Of a stretch of DNA of 64,000 bases, positions 15,393 to 24,962 are shown one piece after another. Below the pieces are notes generated by a model that saw only the letters and a program-made list of their open reading frames with translations, did no database searches and had not been told where the DNA came from. The stretch's first letter is position 1; each line of letters starts with the position of its first letter. The translations under genes were made by a program, and so were the position numbers. This stretch comes from Xenorhabdus yunnanensis (GTDB taxonomy: Bacteria; Pseudomonadota; Gammaproteobacteria; Enterobacterales; Enterobacteriaceae): assembly GCF_028598805.1 (NCBI RefSeq), contig NZ_JAQRFI010000022.1, positions 1 to 64,000 of the forward strand, read 5' to 3'.

Positions 15393-15722
15393 ATGAAATA
15401 CGTGCATGTAACTCTTCCCTGTGAAGAACAGGAATGGTCATATAATGCAGATGAGGATTTGAATGAAGAACAACTCGTTCGTTACATTGCGAATTTACAG
15501 GAAAAAATAGAACGGTATTATGATGATACGCTCGCACATTATGATAAAGAGAATTTACAAATGGCCGAGCACCATTTGCAATGTTTAAAAGAGCTTTATG
15601 ACCGACGTCAAGACACAGTAAGTCCCTCCTTTATGTCAAAATCAGGTGACTGGGTACTGATTTTTTGTCTTATCGGGATGCTTTATCTTATTATCAGGCC
15701 ACTACTTGGAATTGGAATGTAG
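15393..15722 (+). CDS. Small tail-anchored membrane protein
   Basis: A 109-residue protein with an acidic helical cytoplasmic part (DEDLNEEQLVRYIANLQEKIERYYDDTLAHYD) that may form a coiled coil, and a single C-terminal membrane helix (WVLIFCLIGMLYLIIRPLL). It lies between the methyltransferase and the DNA polymerase. A GAGGTGG ribosome site precedes the ATG. It could tether phage replication to the membrane or belong to an exclusion system; the sequence does not tell. Confidence 0.6.
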   Translation: MKYVHVTLPCEEQEWSYNADEDLNEEQLVRYIANLQEKIERYYDDTLAHYDKENLQMAEHHLQCLKELYDRRQDTVSPSFMSKSGDWVLIFCLIGMLYLIIRPLLGIGM

Positions 15723-15726
15723 CATA

Positions 15727-17805
15727 ATGTTATACACATACGATTATGGAATTATGCAGAACGACAGATTCAGTGATAAGGAAAAGCAGCAATCCTGTAA
15801 CAACCTAACTCGTGCGCTGACTTCTGATTTTGATCGTATTCCGAAAGTCTTTCTGGATTTTGAAACGTTTTATGATCCCGCCAATAAGTATTCGTTATCA
15901 GCAAAAGGCATGACCTATGAGAAGTATGTTCGTGATCCCCGTTTTCAGGCCATACTTTGCTCCTTTATTATTCCTGATACCGGCGAACGGTACTGGATAC
16001 CGAACCATAAAGGTGCAGTAAGAAAAGAACTGAATGCCCTCATGTTACACAACTGTAACGTCATCGCACACAATCTCCCATTTGATGGTTTTATTCTGTC
16101 AGATTACTACGGTATAGAACCCCGTGAGTTTACCTGTACCATGACGATGGCGCGGCCATTACATGGCGCAAAAGCGGCAAACAGTCTGGCCCAATTAGCA
16201 AAACGGTATTCTCTGCCTAATAAGAAAGAGGAAGTTCACCAGGTGATGGGAATGCGTCTGGAACATTTCACTGCAACAGGATTACAGCGGTATGGGGACT
16301 ATGGCCTTCGAGATGTAGATCTTTTGCCGCCACTCTACGGTCTTTTCCGTTGGCACTATTCTGAGATGGATATGGTCACCATGTCCGACACGATACGGGC
16401 CGGTTGTGTCTGTCAGTTTGATTTGGATAAGGCGTTGTTGTGTGAGTATATCCCGCGCCTGATACAGTTACAAGAAGACAAACTGGCGAAAATTTCCGCA
16501 GCATTTTCACAGGATGTTGAGACGTTTCGTAAACGCTTATCGTCGAACCCACAATTTGCAGAGGTACTGATGCAGTTGGGTGTGGATGTTCCTATGAAAG
16601 ACAGTAAGACCGCAAAGAATGCGGACGGGACACAGAAAAAGACATATGCTTTTGCCAAAACGGACATGGGATTTAAGGCGCTGTTAACATCGGGCGATCC
16701 GTTTATTGAGGCCGTCTGTGAAGCCCGTATGGGCGAAAAATCCACGATTGGGATCACACGGGCCAAAAATCTATTAGATATTGCGCATCGAGGAAAGATG
16801 CCGGTTCCCCTGAAAGCGTTTGGTGCAACAACTGGGCGTTGGGTCGGCTATCAGGACATTAATGTCCAGAACTTCCCCAAACGTGGCGGCGATCTGACGC
16901 TGCGAAAATCCCTGCGGGCACCGAAAGGCTATTCGGTCGTGACCTGCGACTTATCGCAGATTGAAGCCAGACGGATGGCTGACCATGCCGGACAGGACGA
17001 TTTGCTGTTACAGTTTGCCCGCAATGAAGATCCCTATTCGGACTTTGCAACGATGTTATATGGTTATGAAGTCTCAAAAATGAATGGCCGAAAGCAAGAA
17101 CGCAACGTCGGTAAAGAGGGGATTCTTTCTCTGCAATATGGGTCATGGTTCGAATCGTTTTATTTACGGCTACGCACCGCCTATGATTTAGATGTCACCA
17201 AAGAATTCTGCCATGACGCCGTTCTACTTTATCGTGATCGTTATAAAAATATCGTTCAGTTCTGGACGCAGTGCCAGAATGCCTTAGACGTGATGCTTTA
17301 TGGTGGCACCTATCGTTTCGGTTATGAACAAAATTATACGGCCATGAAAAACAGGATTATCTTGCCGGATGGCTGGACACTCCGTTATGACGATCTTCGT
17401 GTCGCCGGCAAAGATGAGCTTAACCGCGACATCATTTTGTATACCGACGCCGAGAAACGGGAAACCCGCAAGATTTATCGCGGCATCATTGCGAATAATG
17501 TCACACAAGGTAGTTCTACCCGCATTCTGCAGGGAATGATGATGAACCTGCGAAATGACGGCCTTTTTTGGTGTTTAACCGTACATGATGAATTAGTTTT
17601 TCTCCTGCCAAACGAAGACCTTTCCTATTGTTGTGAACAAATCCAATACCGGATGAGACAGCGCCCCGATTGGGCACAACGGACACCGATTGATTGTGAG
17701 CTGACCGCTGGCTCAACCTATGGTGATCAATATGACGAAGATATCTGGCTGGCCTCTGGTTTTAATCAGGTTAATGCCGACGCTATTTTGAAAGAACGCT
17801 ACTAA
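15727..17805 (+). CDS. Family A DNA polymerase with 3'-5' exonuclease
   Basis: A 692-residue PolA-type replicase; the ATG at 15727 is preferred to a TTG at 15706. Exonuclease motifs: FLDFET (Asp44, Glu46), NVIAHNLPFDGF near residue 110, and YGLRDVDLL near 198. Polymerase motif A is CDLSQIEAR (about 405-413), motif B RNVGKEGILSLQYG, and motif C LTVHDELVF (about 617-625), all intact. There is no 5'-nuclease domain, as in T7 gp5 and other phage replicases. Phage DNA synthesis should therefore not depend on host PolIII. It is followed by a separate DnaQ-like exonuclease. Confidence 0.95.
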   Translation: MLYTYDYGIMQNDRFSDKEKQQSCNNLTRALTSDFDRIPKVFLDFETFYDPANKYSLSAKGMTYEKYVRDPRFQAILCSFIIPDTGERYWIPNHKGAVRKELNALMLHNCNVIAHNLPFDGFILSDYYGIEPREFTCTMTMARPLHGAKAANSLAQLAKRYSLPNKKEEVHQVMGMRLEHFTATGLQRYGDYGLRDVDLLPPLYGLFRWHYSEMDMVTMSDTIRAGCVCQFDLDKALLCEYIPRLIQLQEDKLAKISAAFSQDVETFRKRLSSNPQFAEVLMQLGVDVPMKDSKTAKNADGTQKKTYAFAKTDMGFKALLTSGDPFIEAVCEARMGEKSTIGITRAKNLLDIAHRGKMPVPLKAFGATTGRWVGYQDINVQNFPKRGGDLTLRKSLRAPKGYSVVTCDLSQIEARRMADHAGQDDLLLQFARNEDPYSDFATMLYGYEVSKMNGRKQERNVGKEGILSLQYGSWFESFYLRLRTAYDLDVTKEFCHDAVLLYRDRYKNIVQFWTQCQNALDVMLYGGTYRFGYEQNYTAMKNRIILPDGWTLRYDDLRVAGKDELNRDIILYTDAEKRETRKIYRGIIANNVTQGSSTRILQGMMMNLRNDGLFWCLTVHDELVFLLPNEDLSYCCEQIQYRMRQRPDWAQRTPIDCELTAGSTYGDQYDEDIWLASGFNQVNADAILKERY

Positions 17806-17823
17806 ACGAAATAAGGATGAACC

Positions 17824-18753
17824 ATGCAGCCAAAAATAAAACGCGATACGTTATTTCTCATTGCCGATGTCGAGACATTATCTAATTTAGCGGGCGATAA
17901 ACCCTTAGTTTGGGAGGTGGGTCTTGCCTTAGTTCGTGGTGACGGACTCATACTGGGATCGTGGGGGTCACTGGTCAATGTGCATGATATGGTAGGACGG
18001 GGATTTAAACAGACACCTAGCACGCTGGCGTGGCTCATGAGTCAAGAAGCCGAAGTGCGTTTCAGATTTAAACAAGCGTGTGAATATGACACCCCCACAC
18101 TGATTGATGTCATGCAGGAAATGACTACCTGGATTAAAAACACCATCAGTGCACATATGAACCAGGGTGAAATCCGTTTCCCTGTTCGTAATCTTTATTT
18201 ACTGGGACGGGGCGCTGCGTTTGACTGTCCGATTATGGAAGTTTTATATCGTGAAGTGAATAGCGAATCTGTGCCCCTACCGTGGCTGTTCTATAACGGG
18301 GCGTGTCTGCGTACTTTTGAAATGATCTTTCCTGTGCGCGTACCTAACATCGGCACAGCACACCGTGCGGAGCACGATGCTCTTTGGGAAGCGCAATGTT
18401 TATCACGACAGCTAGCTGTGTACTGGCAGTTTGCAGGTCAGATTAATGCCGCCTGTTATCAGATGGATACGCAAGCGCAGCCACTCACGCCCTCAGAACT
18501 CATCCCGTTAGGAAATATTCTGACGGAAGATGACAACAAACTTACTCTGTATGCGAAACCCGATACTCCCAGCGCCATACCCTTACCAAATGCCAATCAA
18601 TGGATAGATGAATACGCTCATACCCAAAATGATGAACCCTGTTTACATCAAAACTGTCCTGATTGTCATGGCATGTTTGTGAAATCCAACGGTGAACAGT
18701 GCGTGCATACCATGATCTGCCGCTGTCCCAACTGTCAAAAGGAGTGTATGTAA
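17824..18753 (+). CDS. DnaQ-like 3'-5' exonuclease with C-terminal zinc cluster
   Basis: A 309-residue protein. The DEDDh exonuclease fold occupies residues 1-210: ADVET (Asp15, Glu17), LGRGAAFDCPIM with the second Asp, and HRAEHDALWEA with the third catalytic block. It resembles Rv2179c-like 3'-5' exonucleases. The tail (residues 275-309) has eight cysteines, CLHQNCPDCH and CRCPNCQKEC, a likely zinc-binding region. It may proofread, trim RNA or single-stranded DNA ends, or degrade host nucleic acid for nucleotides. Directly downstream of the polymerase in one operon. Confidence 0.85.
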   Translation: MQPKIKRDTLFLIADVETLSNLAGDKPLVWEVGLALVRGDGLILGSWGSLVNVHDMVGRGFKQTPSTLAWLMSQEAEVRFRFKQACEYDTPTLIDVMQEMTTWIKNTISAHMNQGEIRFPVRNLYLLGRGAAFDCPIMEVLYREVNSESVPLPWLFYNGACLRTFEMIFPVRVPNIGTAHRAEHDALWEAQCLSRQLAVYWQFAGQINAACYQMDTQAQPLTPSELIPLGNILTEDDNKLTLYAKPDTPSAIPLPNANQWIDEYAHTQNDEPCLHQNCPDCHGMFVKSNGEQCVHTMICRCPNCQKECM

Positions 18754-18754
18754 A

Positions 18755-18997
18755 ATGGCAAATGTCATTATTACCGTGACTGACCTGCCTAATGGTCAAG
18801 TAGATATCAATTATAATTTTGGCGACGATTTTATTGCCCCCCAATGTGAGGAAGATTTAGAAAAACTGACGGATGCCCAGCAATTCAGTATTCTCGTCAC
18901 GCAATTTGTCACGGGCTGGATCGTGGATTCGGAAGCCAGAAAGCAAGCAGATTCACAACCGCTGATACAGGTTCCCGGAGCGAAGATCAATGGGTAA
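18755..18997 (+). CDS. Unknown 80-residue phage protein
   Basis: A small acidic protein starting 1 bp after the exonuclease stop, with an N-terminal strand pair (NVIITVTDLPNGQVDINYNFG) and a helix (DAQQFSILVTQFVTGWIV). It overlaps the next gene by 8 bp. A small structural or regulatory subunit for one of its nuclease neighbours is possible. No recognised family. Confidence 0.55.
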   Translation: MANVIITVTDLPNGQVDINYNFGDDFIAPQCEEDLEKLTDAQQFSILVTQFVTGWIVDSEARKQADSQPLIQVPGAKING

Positions 18998-19817
18998 GGT
19001 GATATTTTCAGAAAAAGAAAAAGACAGCTTAATAGCACATCCACTGGATCATGATGTTGAGTGGCCGAATAAAATTCACAAGCCTGTCGGTGGCGGCAAA
19101 TTTTTGTCTCTGGCCTTATCATTTTCAAAACTGAGTCAGTATCAGCAATGTCCCCGACGATTTTATGAACAACACCTGACGCATAATATTCCCTATACTG
19201 ACACTCCGGCCACCTTGTGGGGAACACGGGTACATCTGGCGCATGAAAATTATCTGTTAAAAGGCCAACTGATGGATGCGGTGGTGAAAGAAAAAATCGG
19301 CACAGGTGTGGCGGATATGTTAAAGAAAAAATTTAATACCTTAGTGGCCGAGCAGCGTGTTGGCATTCCTCTGTTCGGTGAACAGGAATGGGCGATTAAA
19401 GCTAACGGTAAGGTAGCCAGTTGGTTTGATACGTCAGCCGTTTTTATGCGGGGGAAAACCGATTTAGGTATGGGAAGTCTAAAAAAGCTCTACCTGTATG
19501 ATTATAAAACAGGAAAAGACCATTATCCTAAAATCGATCAACTGGATTTAATGAGTGTCATGGCAAAAGCGCAGCCGACTATGCAACATTATACGCAATT
19601 TGATAGTGCCCTGATATTCTTAGAAGCAGGTAGTGTTAAAAACCATACAACACATCTTCATGAAGAAGGACACGAAATACAAATGCGTAAATTTCTACGG
19701 GAATCTTTACGTATTATTGATTCTTACGAACGTGATTATTGGCCGGAACAGAAATCGCCGTTGTGTGCCTATTGTCCGGTGATTACCTGTCCGTTTAATG
19801 CCACAGGCCAGATGTAA
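18990..19817 (+). CDS. PD-(D/E)XK exonuclease of the Cas4/RecB-nuclease family
   Basis: A 275-residue nuclease. FSKLSQYQQCPRRFYE (with Cys54) is the start common to Cas4/AddB-like nucleases; GTRVHLAHE follows with the motif His82, then RGKTDLG with Asp158 and YDYKTGK with Asp171 and Lys173. The C-terminus has C-x2-C-x4-C (Cys259, 262, 267), which with Cys54 would make an iron-sulfur cluster as in Cas4. Such phage enzymes digest DNA ends in recombination or host DNA breakdown. No Cas1/Cas2 is nearby, so it is not a CRISPR adaptation gene. All active-site and cluster residues are present. Confidence 0.85.
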   Translation: MGKVIFSEKEKDSLIAHPLDHDVEWPNKIHKPVGGGKFLSLALSFSKLSQYQQCPRRFYEQHLTHNIPYTDTPATLWGTRVHLAHENYLLKGQLMDAVVKEKIGTGVADMLKKKFNTLVAEQRVGIPLFGEQEWAIKANGKVASWFDTSAVFMRGKTDLGMGSLKKLYLYDYKTGKDHYPKIDQLDLMSVMAKAQPTMQHYTQFDSALIFLEAGSVKNHTTHLHEEGHEIQMRKFLRESLRIIDSYERDYWPEQKSPLCAYCPVITCPFNATGQM

Positions 19818-19847
19818 GCGACAGTTAACATACGAGCAGATATACTC

Positions 19848-20144
19848 ATGACAATGAAAGAAAATCCAGATATTACGTTTCTGACGGTAAGGGGTGATGC
19901 CTTACTGGTGTTACTCCGCAATTTGTATGAGCGACGAAAAGAAGAACAGGTAATGATGGAAACCATTCTGACGATGATGGAATCATTAGATAGCAGCGTT
20001 CAGTTTGCGGGAGAAGGCACCGCAAATGCAAATGTCAGATTGGTTAGTATACTTAAGCAACTGAAACCCAAAGAAACCGCAGGACTATCTGACGAAGAGA
20101 TAATGAAACTTGTCGGAGGACAATGGAATGAAACACACACTTAA
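19848..20144 (+). CDS. Unknown 98-residue helical protein
   Basis: A protein with a heptad-like central helix (LLVLLRNLYERRKEEQVMMETILTMMESL) that suggests a coiled coil and oligomerisation. The C-terminus (LSDEEIMKLVGGQW) overlaps the next gene by 17 bp. It lies in the middle of the replication operon. Function unknown. Confidence 0.55.
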   Translation: MTMKENPDITFLTVRGDALLVLLRNLYERRKEEQVMMETILTMMESLDSSVQFAGEGTANANVRLVSILKQLKPKETAGLSDEEIMKLVGGQWNETHT

Positions 20145-20700
20145 GGCGAAAGATTTACAGGCATTAATGACCTATAATCCTGAAACGGGGGGTCTTTTTT
20201 GGAAAGCACGTAGACCTGAACTCTATCGGAAATACAGTCAGGCGGGTCAGGATATGGCGAAGCGTTCCTGTACATGGTTTAACCAACGCTATGCGGGTGA
20301 ACACGTCGGTATCACGATGAACGGCAATAACACGTATGTTCGAATCGCTATTGGTAGCGGCGCTGGAAACATACGAAAAAATATTCTGGATCTTATTTGG
20401 GTTATCGTGACCGGCAAAGAACCGAATGGTCTTGTCCGCTTACTGGATGACAATTGCGCACGTACCGTAGATAATATTGTCTGTCTTTCCCCCCATATTG
20501 CACAACTCTTTCGTAATCCACGTGCGGGTATTTACCGTAATCGTGAAGAGAAAACGTTTTACTGGCGCATTTATCAGGGAAAAGGGCTTGACCAGCAAGG
20601 TGGCTATCAAACTATCCAAGAGGCCCGCGAAGCCCGGGATAATAAACTCAAAGAATTAGGTTTATGGCAGGAAACATTATTGAATGATGTATATTCGTAA
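20128..20700 (+). CDS. Degenerate HNH/AP2-type DNA-binding protein
   Basis: A 190-residue protein; the start at 20128 follows GGAGGA. The layout is that of phage HNH homing-type endonucleases with an AP2 tail: YNPETGGLFWK at the start, a core ILDLIWVIVTGKEPNG followed by LLDDNCARTVDNIVCLS, and an AP2-like end (GIYRNREEKTFYWRIYQ, ARDNKLKELG). The core usually reads H-R-L-I-W then I-D-H-x-N/D-G. Here the first histidine and the central H are replaced (N-I-L-D-L-I-W and V-R-L-L-D-D-N), so cleavage is probably lost. I infer a DNA-binding protein derived from a homing endonuclease. Confidence 0.7.
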   Translation: MKHTLKAKDLQALMTYNPETGGLFWKARRPELYRKYSQAGQDMAKRSCTWFNQRYAGEHVGITMNGNNTYVRIAIGSGAGNIRKNILDLIWVIVTGKEPNGLVRLLDDNCARTVDNIVCLSPHIAQLFRNPRAGIYRNREEKTFYWRIYQGKGLDQQGGYQTIQEAREARDNKLKELGLWQETLLNDVYS

Positions 20701-20706
20701 GGTTGA

Positions 20707-22296
20707 ATGATGGCAACGTTGCAACTCTACCAGCAACGGGCGCTCGTCATTCAGGGATCTGAACAAGAGCTAGAACGCGCACGCGTGTTAAATCCCGAAG
20801 AACTTATTGATCTGGGTCAAAATACCGTTGCCTATAAATGGAACTATCATAATGCAGCACTCCTGGCATTGGCCAATTTACCCGCTGTCAGTCCTATTTA
20901 TCGGGATTATAATTGGCCTGCCCCTAATAATTTTCGTCCGTATCAGCACCAGATTGTGTGTGCTGATTTTTTATGTCTTAGAAAAAAAGCCTATTGTTTT
21001 GCCGGTACGGGAACGGGAAAAACGGCTATTGGTATCTGGGCCGCGCATTATCTGTATACCCTCGGATTAGTAAAAAAAATTCTGGTACTTTGCCGGGCTT
21101 CGATCTTATTGGATGCGTGGCAGCCAACCGCTGCTAAGTTACTGTTCGGCGTGGCGGATTTTACGGTGATTGAAGGAACGATAAAAAAGAAACAAGAGCA
21201 GGTCGCCTCGGCTGCGCCTTTTCACATTACGAATTACGAAGCTCTGGAAGGACTTCATGACAAATTTATTCAGAATAATTACGACCTGATTATTCTGGAT
21301 GAGAGTACTAAAATAAAGAACAGGGAAACGGATTTATGGATGTTGGTCTATCCCCTTGTGCGTAATGCCACGTATGCGTGGCAAATGACAGGAACACCGA
21401 CGCCAATGGGGCCAAAAGATGCGTTCGGCCAGATTTGTATGTTTGAGGGTTTTGGTAATACGGTGCCGAATATCTACTGGTGGGAAAATTTAACAACGTG
21501 GAAAGTCAACAAGTTCAAACGGCTTCCCCTGAATGGTTGGCAGAATACTGTTGCAAAGTACATGCAACCGGCGATCCGAATTCGTACACGGGATTGTCTT
21601 GATTTGCCACCGATTTCGTATGAATCGCGTTATTTGCCATTAACATCAGTACAAAATGCAGCGATTAAGATGTTACGCGTTCAGCAGATGGTTAATTTGG
21701 CAGGTGAAAATATCACGGGTGATAATCAGGCTATTCTGTTGAATAAAGTGGTACAGATTTGTTGTGGTGCGGTGCTCTCTGAAAATGGCAAAGTGGTTGA
21801 AATGAAACCCACTAAGAGGTTGAACGAATGTCTGGAAATTATTCACAGCGAAGAAGGAAAAGTAATTATTTTTGCGCCATTCCGCGCCGCCGTTGATATG
21901 ATTGCCCGTTATCTGCATCGTAAAAATATTGCAGTGGGAATCATACACGGCGGGATCAGTAAGACAGCACGTCAAAAAATCTTCGACAGTTTTCAGAATG
22001 ATGTGAAAGAAAAAATGCAAGTGATTGTGGGCGTACCCTCTGCATTTGCACACGGAGTCACATTAACGGAAGCGAGCCATACAATTTGGTTTGCACCGTA
22101 TAGCAGTACCGAAGTGTATTTACAGGCTAATGCCCGAATGGAACGTAACGGACAGACGCGACATATGACGGTAACCGAAATTTGGGGTGATCAACGGGAA
22201 AAACAGCTTTATGACATAATTGCAGGACGCGCCGATGCTCAATTAACATTGCTAGATATTTACAGGAGTCTCTTAAAAGACAACCAGGGGGACTAA
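20707..22296 (+). CDS. SNF2-family DEAD/DEAH-type helicase
   Basis: A 529-residue superfamily 2 ATPase. Motif I is GTGTGKT (about 98-104), motif II ILDEST (about 195-200), motif III TGTPTP (about 227), then the second RecA lobe with VIIFAPFR, GIIHGGIS and motif VI NARMERNGQ (about 470-478). Such phage helicases or translocases remodel protein-DNA complexes or assist replication and recombination. It sits between the HNH-like gene and a small unknown gene. Walker and arginine-finger residues are intact. Confidence 0.9.
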   Translation: MMATLQLYQQRALVIQGSEQELERARVLNPEELIDLGQNTVAYKWNYHNAALLALANLPAVSPIYRDYNWPAPNNFRPYQHQIVCADFLCLRKKAYCFAGTGTGKTAIGIWAAHYLYTLGLVKKILVLCRASILLDAWQPTAAKLLFGVADFTVIEGTIKKKQEQVASAAPFHITNYEALEGLHDKFIQNNYDLIILDESTKIKNRETDLWMLVYPLVRNATYAWQMTGTPTPMGPKDAFGQICMFEGFGNTVPNIYWWENLTTWKVNKFKRLPLNGWQNTVAKYMQPAIRIRTRDCLDLPPISYESRYLPLTSVQNAAIKMLRVQQMVNLAGENITGDNQAILLNKVVQICCGAVLSENGKVVEMKPTKRLNECLEIIHSEEGKVIIFAPFRAAVDMIARYLHRKNIAVGIIHGGISKTARQKIFDSFQNDVKEKMQVIVGVPSAFAHGVTLTEASHTIWFAPYSSTEVYLQANARMERNGQTRHMTVTEIWGDQREKQLYDIIAGRADAQLTLLDIYRSLLKDNQGD

Positions 22297-22298
22297 CG

Positions 22299-22718
22299 AT
22301 GAGTGATCCTTTTATCGGTATATCAACAGCGCAATTGGCCTCAGCCCATATTCAATTAATGCAACAGAAAGAAGCCATTGAAGCCATGCACAAGGCGGCA
22401 ATGATAGGGGAAACAAAAAGCATTGATGACCAATTACGCGTCCTGTATTACGAAGTTCAAAAACGGATGCAAAATGAGAAAATTCATTCATTAGATACGG
22501 AATTAGGTAAGGTTCTCTTAAAAACGACGGTGGAATACAGTGTGCAGGATTTGGATGCCTGGGGAGATTTTATTGTTACCAATCAGGACTTATCTTTTTT
22601 CAGTAAGAACGTATCAAAACCACGCGTGGAAGCGTATAGAAAACAACATGGTGATGCCCTGCCACCTGGATTAAAGGCATTTACACGACAACACATACAA
22701 TTCAAACCCGCGAAATAA
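22299..22718 (+). CDS. Unknown 139-residue protein
   Basis: A helical protein with an N-terminal stretch QLASAHIQLMQQKEAIEAMHKAA that looks like a coiled coil, and a C-terminal YRKQHGDALPPGLKAFTRQHI that suggests nucleic-acid binding. It lies 2 bp after the helicase and 10 bp before the next gene, so it is translated from the same transcript. No recognised family; it could be a helicase accessory protein. Confidence 0.55.
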   Translation: MSDPFIGISTAQLASAHIQLMQQKEAIEAMHKAAMIGETKSIDDQLRVLYYEVQKRMQNEKIHSLDTELGKVLLKTTVEYSVQDLDAWGDFIVTNQDLSFFSKNVSKPRVEAYRKQHGDALPPGLKAFTRQHIQFKPAK

Positions 22719-22728
22719 GGAATTCCTT

Positions 22729-24471
22729 ATGAATAATTCTATCGTGACCTTTGATCATAATTTACCCGCGCATTTGCGCGATGAGCACGACGGACTGAGT
22801 TCTCACTGGGATGACGTAGGGCTGTCCAGCTTTGCCCGTATTAAAATGAAAGGACACATATTGCAGGCGTTTATTGGCCCGAATCTGGTCGCACAGTCAC
22901 AACCTCTGCAGCCTATGACCGTTGTCATGCTGCGGCCATCAAAGGTAGGACGCACATTTTATCGTGATACGTATGTTGAAGGCAGTAAAGAAACCCCCGA
23001 TTGTTACTCTAACGATAATATTACGCCTGCTGCCGATGCGAAACGTAAGCAGTGTACGCGCTGTGATTTATGTCCACAAAATCTCCCCGGCTCTGGCATA
23101 AATGGCGAATCAAGAGCATGTCGTTACCGGCAATCAATTGCCGTTTGGACACCGGGGGAAAATGACAGTACGTGGGATACCATTTTTCAGGTGAATTTAT
23201 CATCAACAGCTATCTTTGGAGAAAAACCCAATGCCGATGGTTATATGGGACTAAATGCTCTCGTAAACTGGTTTAGGAAACAGAAATTAGATCCATCGAA
23301 AGCCTGGATTCAGCTTTACGTCGATCCTTACTCAGAACATAAACGTATTGTGATGAAACCCAAAGGATACGTTGCCGATTCCGAAGAATACCAACAGGTA
23401 CGAAAACTGATTGAATCTGATGAACTTGACCGTGTACTGCGGCTGGGTGTTCTGGATGCGGAACAAGCAGAACAACTGAGTACAGAAGGATTCGGACAAA
23501 TGCCAGCCCATTTGCAAACACCAGCGGCCCATACGCCGGTGCGCAATACTGAATCGGTTAATACGGGACAGGAGACAGTAGATCCCTTTACAGGTGAAAT
23601 TCTTTTCTATGACAATCCCATCACCGATAACGTACCCACTTACTGGCAGAGTACCGAGACGGAAACGATTGTCATGTTACAGCCGGGGACAAACTTACCC
23701 GTTGAAACAGGTGGTATAGAAGAAGTTACGTTAGCCGATTATCAACAGTATGAAGCGCGATTAGCGGAAGAACGCCGTGTTGCAGAGGAACGCCGTATCG
23801 CAGAAGAACAGCGCTTGGCCGAAGAGCGTCGTCAGTCGGAAGCGCTGGCAAGACGCACGGCGGAAGCCAATCGGCTGGAAAATGGCTCAGTCGCAGGTCG
23901 TACACGTAACCGAACACCTGTTACAGAAATGCAAAATACATCAGACGCTCAGGAAAATAATGTACGCACACGCAACCGAAGTGCCGTGAATACACCACAG
24001 GATACGTCAAGAACACAAGATAATACTGTACGTACACGCAGTAGGCGTAACGAATCAGCATCACAGGATACCGTTTCAAATCTAGATCAGTCCACTCAGA
24101 CACGTACCCGAAATACCCCTGCGGACTCGTCAGCAGTACTAGGGCGTCGTCGTCACGACGCTCCGACACAAACCAGTTCGGCAGGAATGACACGGACGCG
24201 GGGTGCAGCGGTTACGCCCTCAGCAACAGAACAGGGATCTGCAGACGTTAACACCCCAACACAACAACGAGTCAGTCGTCGTGCATCTGTCGTCGAAGCA
24301 ACAGATGCCGAAGAAACTTTCTCGAATGTTTCACCGGGATTACGTGCTGCACAACAACAAGCTGCGGAAGCACCTGATGATGAACAACCCAAGACTCGAA
24401 GTAAAGGTGGCCTATTATCCCCTGAAATGGAGGCGGCTTTGAACGCGGCGTTGTTACAAAATAACGATTAA
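22729..24471 (+). CDS. Zinc-knuckle protein with a long disordered Arg-rich tail (ssDNA-binding candidate)
   Basis: A 580-residue protein that I cannot name. Residues 1-235 look globular, with a cysteine cluster at about 105-128 (KQCTRCDLCPQN and ACRYRQS) likely to bind zinc. Residues 330-390 are a charged helix of EERR/AEEQR repeats. Residues 395-545 are disordered, with more than ten TRxR steps and Gln/Thr/Ser. Globular N-terminus plus flexible tail is the design of phage single-stranded-DNA-binding proteins, and it sits between helicase and primase genes. That function is inferred. Confidence 0.6.
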   Translation: MNNSIVTFDHNLPAHLRDEHDGLSSHWDDVGLSSFARIKMKGHILQAFIGPNLVAQSQPLQPMTVVMLRPSKVGRTFYRDTYVEGSKETPDCYSNDNITPAADAKRKQCTRCDLCPQNLPGSGINGESRACRYRQSIAVWTPGENDSTWDTIFQVNLSSTAIFGEKPNADGYMGLNALVNWFRKQKLDPSKAWIQLYVDPYSEHKRIVMKPKGYVADSEEYQQVRKLIESDELDRVLRLGVLDAEQAEQLSTEGFGQMPAHLQTPAAHTPVRNTESVNTGQETVDPFTGEILFYDNPITDNVPTYWQSTETETIVMLQPGTNLPVETGGIEEVTLADYQQYEARLAEERRVAEERRIAEEQRLAEERRQSEALARRTAEANRLENGSVAGRTRNRTPVTEMQNTSDAQENNVRTRNRSAVNTPQDTSRTQDNTVRTRSRRNESASQDTVSNLDQSTQTRTRNTPADSSAVLGRRRHDAPTQTSSAGMTRTRGAAVTPSATEQGSADVNTPTQQRVSRRASVVEATDAEETFSNVSPGLRAAQQQAAEAPDDEQPKTRSKGGLLSPEMEAALNAALLQNND

Positions 24472-24510
24472 TAGTATCAGTGATCCAATAATGGCATTAA
24501 GGAGACGAGA

Positions 24511-24954
24511 ATGTCAGAGATGTCAGAGGCTACGTTATCTTTGGAACTTACAGAACTTGCGGTAAAGTTGGGTATCAACAATAAAACGTTGGGTTATCTC
24601 TTACCCAATATGTCAGCGTCCCAGATTGGACGTCTTGTCAATACGTCAGCGTATCAGGCTAAATATACCGATGAAGTGCGTTTAGCGATTATGGTGTTAA
24701 CGGAAATAGATGCCGTTGGCGCATTACCGTGCAGTCCTAAGACGGTCTATCCCAATATTCTTTTAGCCTTTGCTGAAAAAGTGCAAACAGCATTGAAATA
24801 CCAGTACACGTTAGAAGAACTGAAAAATGACAGTACCTGGGCTAAGGATCTCAATGACGGCGGTGAACTTCCCTTCGACGATTCAAAACGCGACTGGGAT
24901 GTAATTGGATTAAAAAACATTCAATCATTGATTAAAAATAGTATTAACCTATAA
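24511..24954 (+). CDS. Unknown 147-residue protein before the primase-helicase
   Basis: Residues 10-50 (ELTELAVKLGINNKTLGYLLPNMSASQIGRLVNTSAYQAKYTD) look like a helix-turn-helix, and the rest is helical with an acidic C-terminal part (NDGGELPFDDSKRDWDV). A possible helicase loader or origin-binding factor given its place 8 bp before the primase-helicase gene. No catalytic motif is visible. The assignment stays open. Confidence 0.55.
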   Translation: MSEMSEATLSLELTELAVKLGINNKTLGYLLPNMSASQIGRLVNTSAYQAKYTDEVRLAIMVLTEIDAVGALPCSPKTVYPNILLAFAEKVQTALKYQYTLEELKNDSTWAKDLNDGGELPFDDSKRDWDVIGLKNIQSLIKNSINL

Positions 24955-24962
24955 GGCACCGT

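Noticed and set aside
18990-19817. Cas4-like nuclease as evidence of CRISPR adaptation
   Set aside because: It is embedded in a phage replication operon with no Cas1, Cas2 or array, so a phage end-processing role is more likely.
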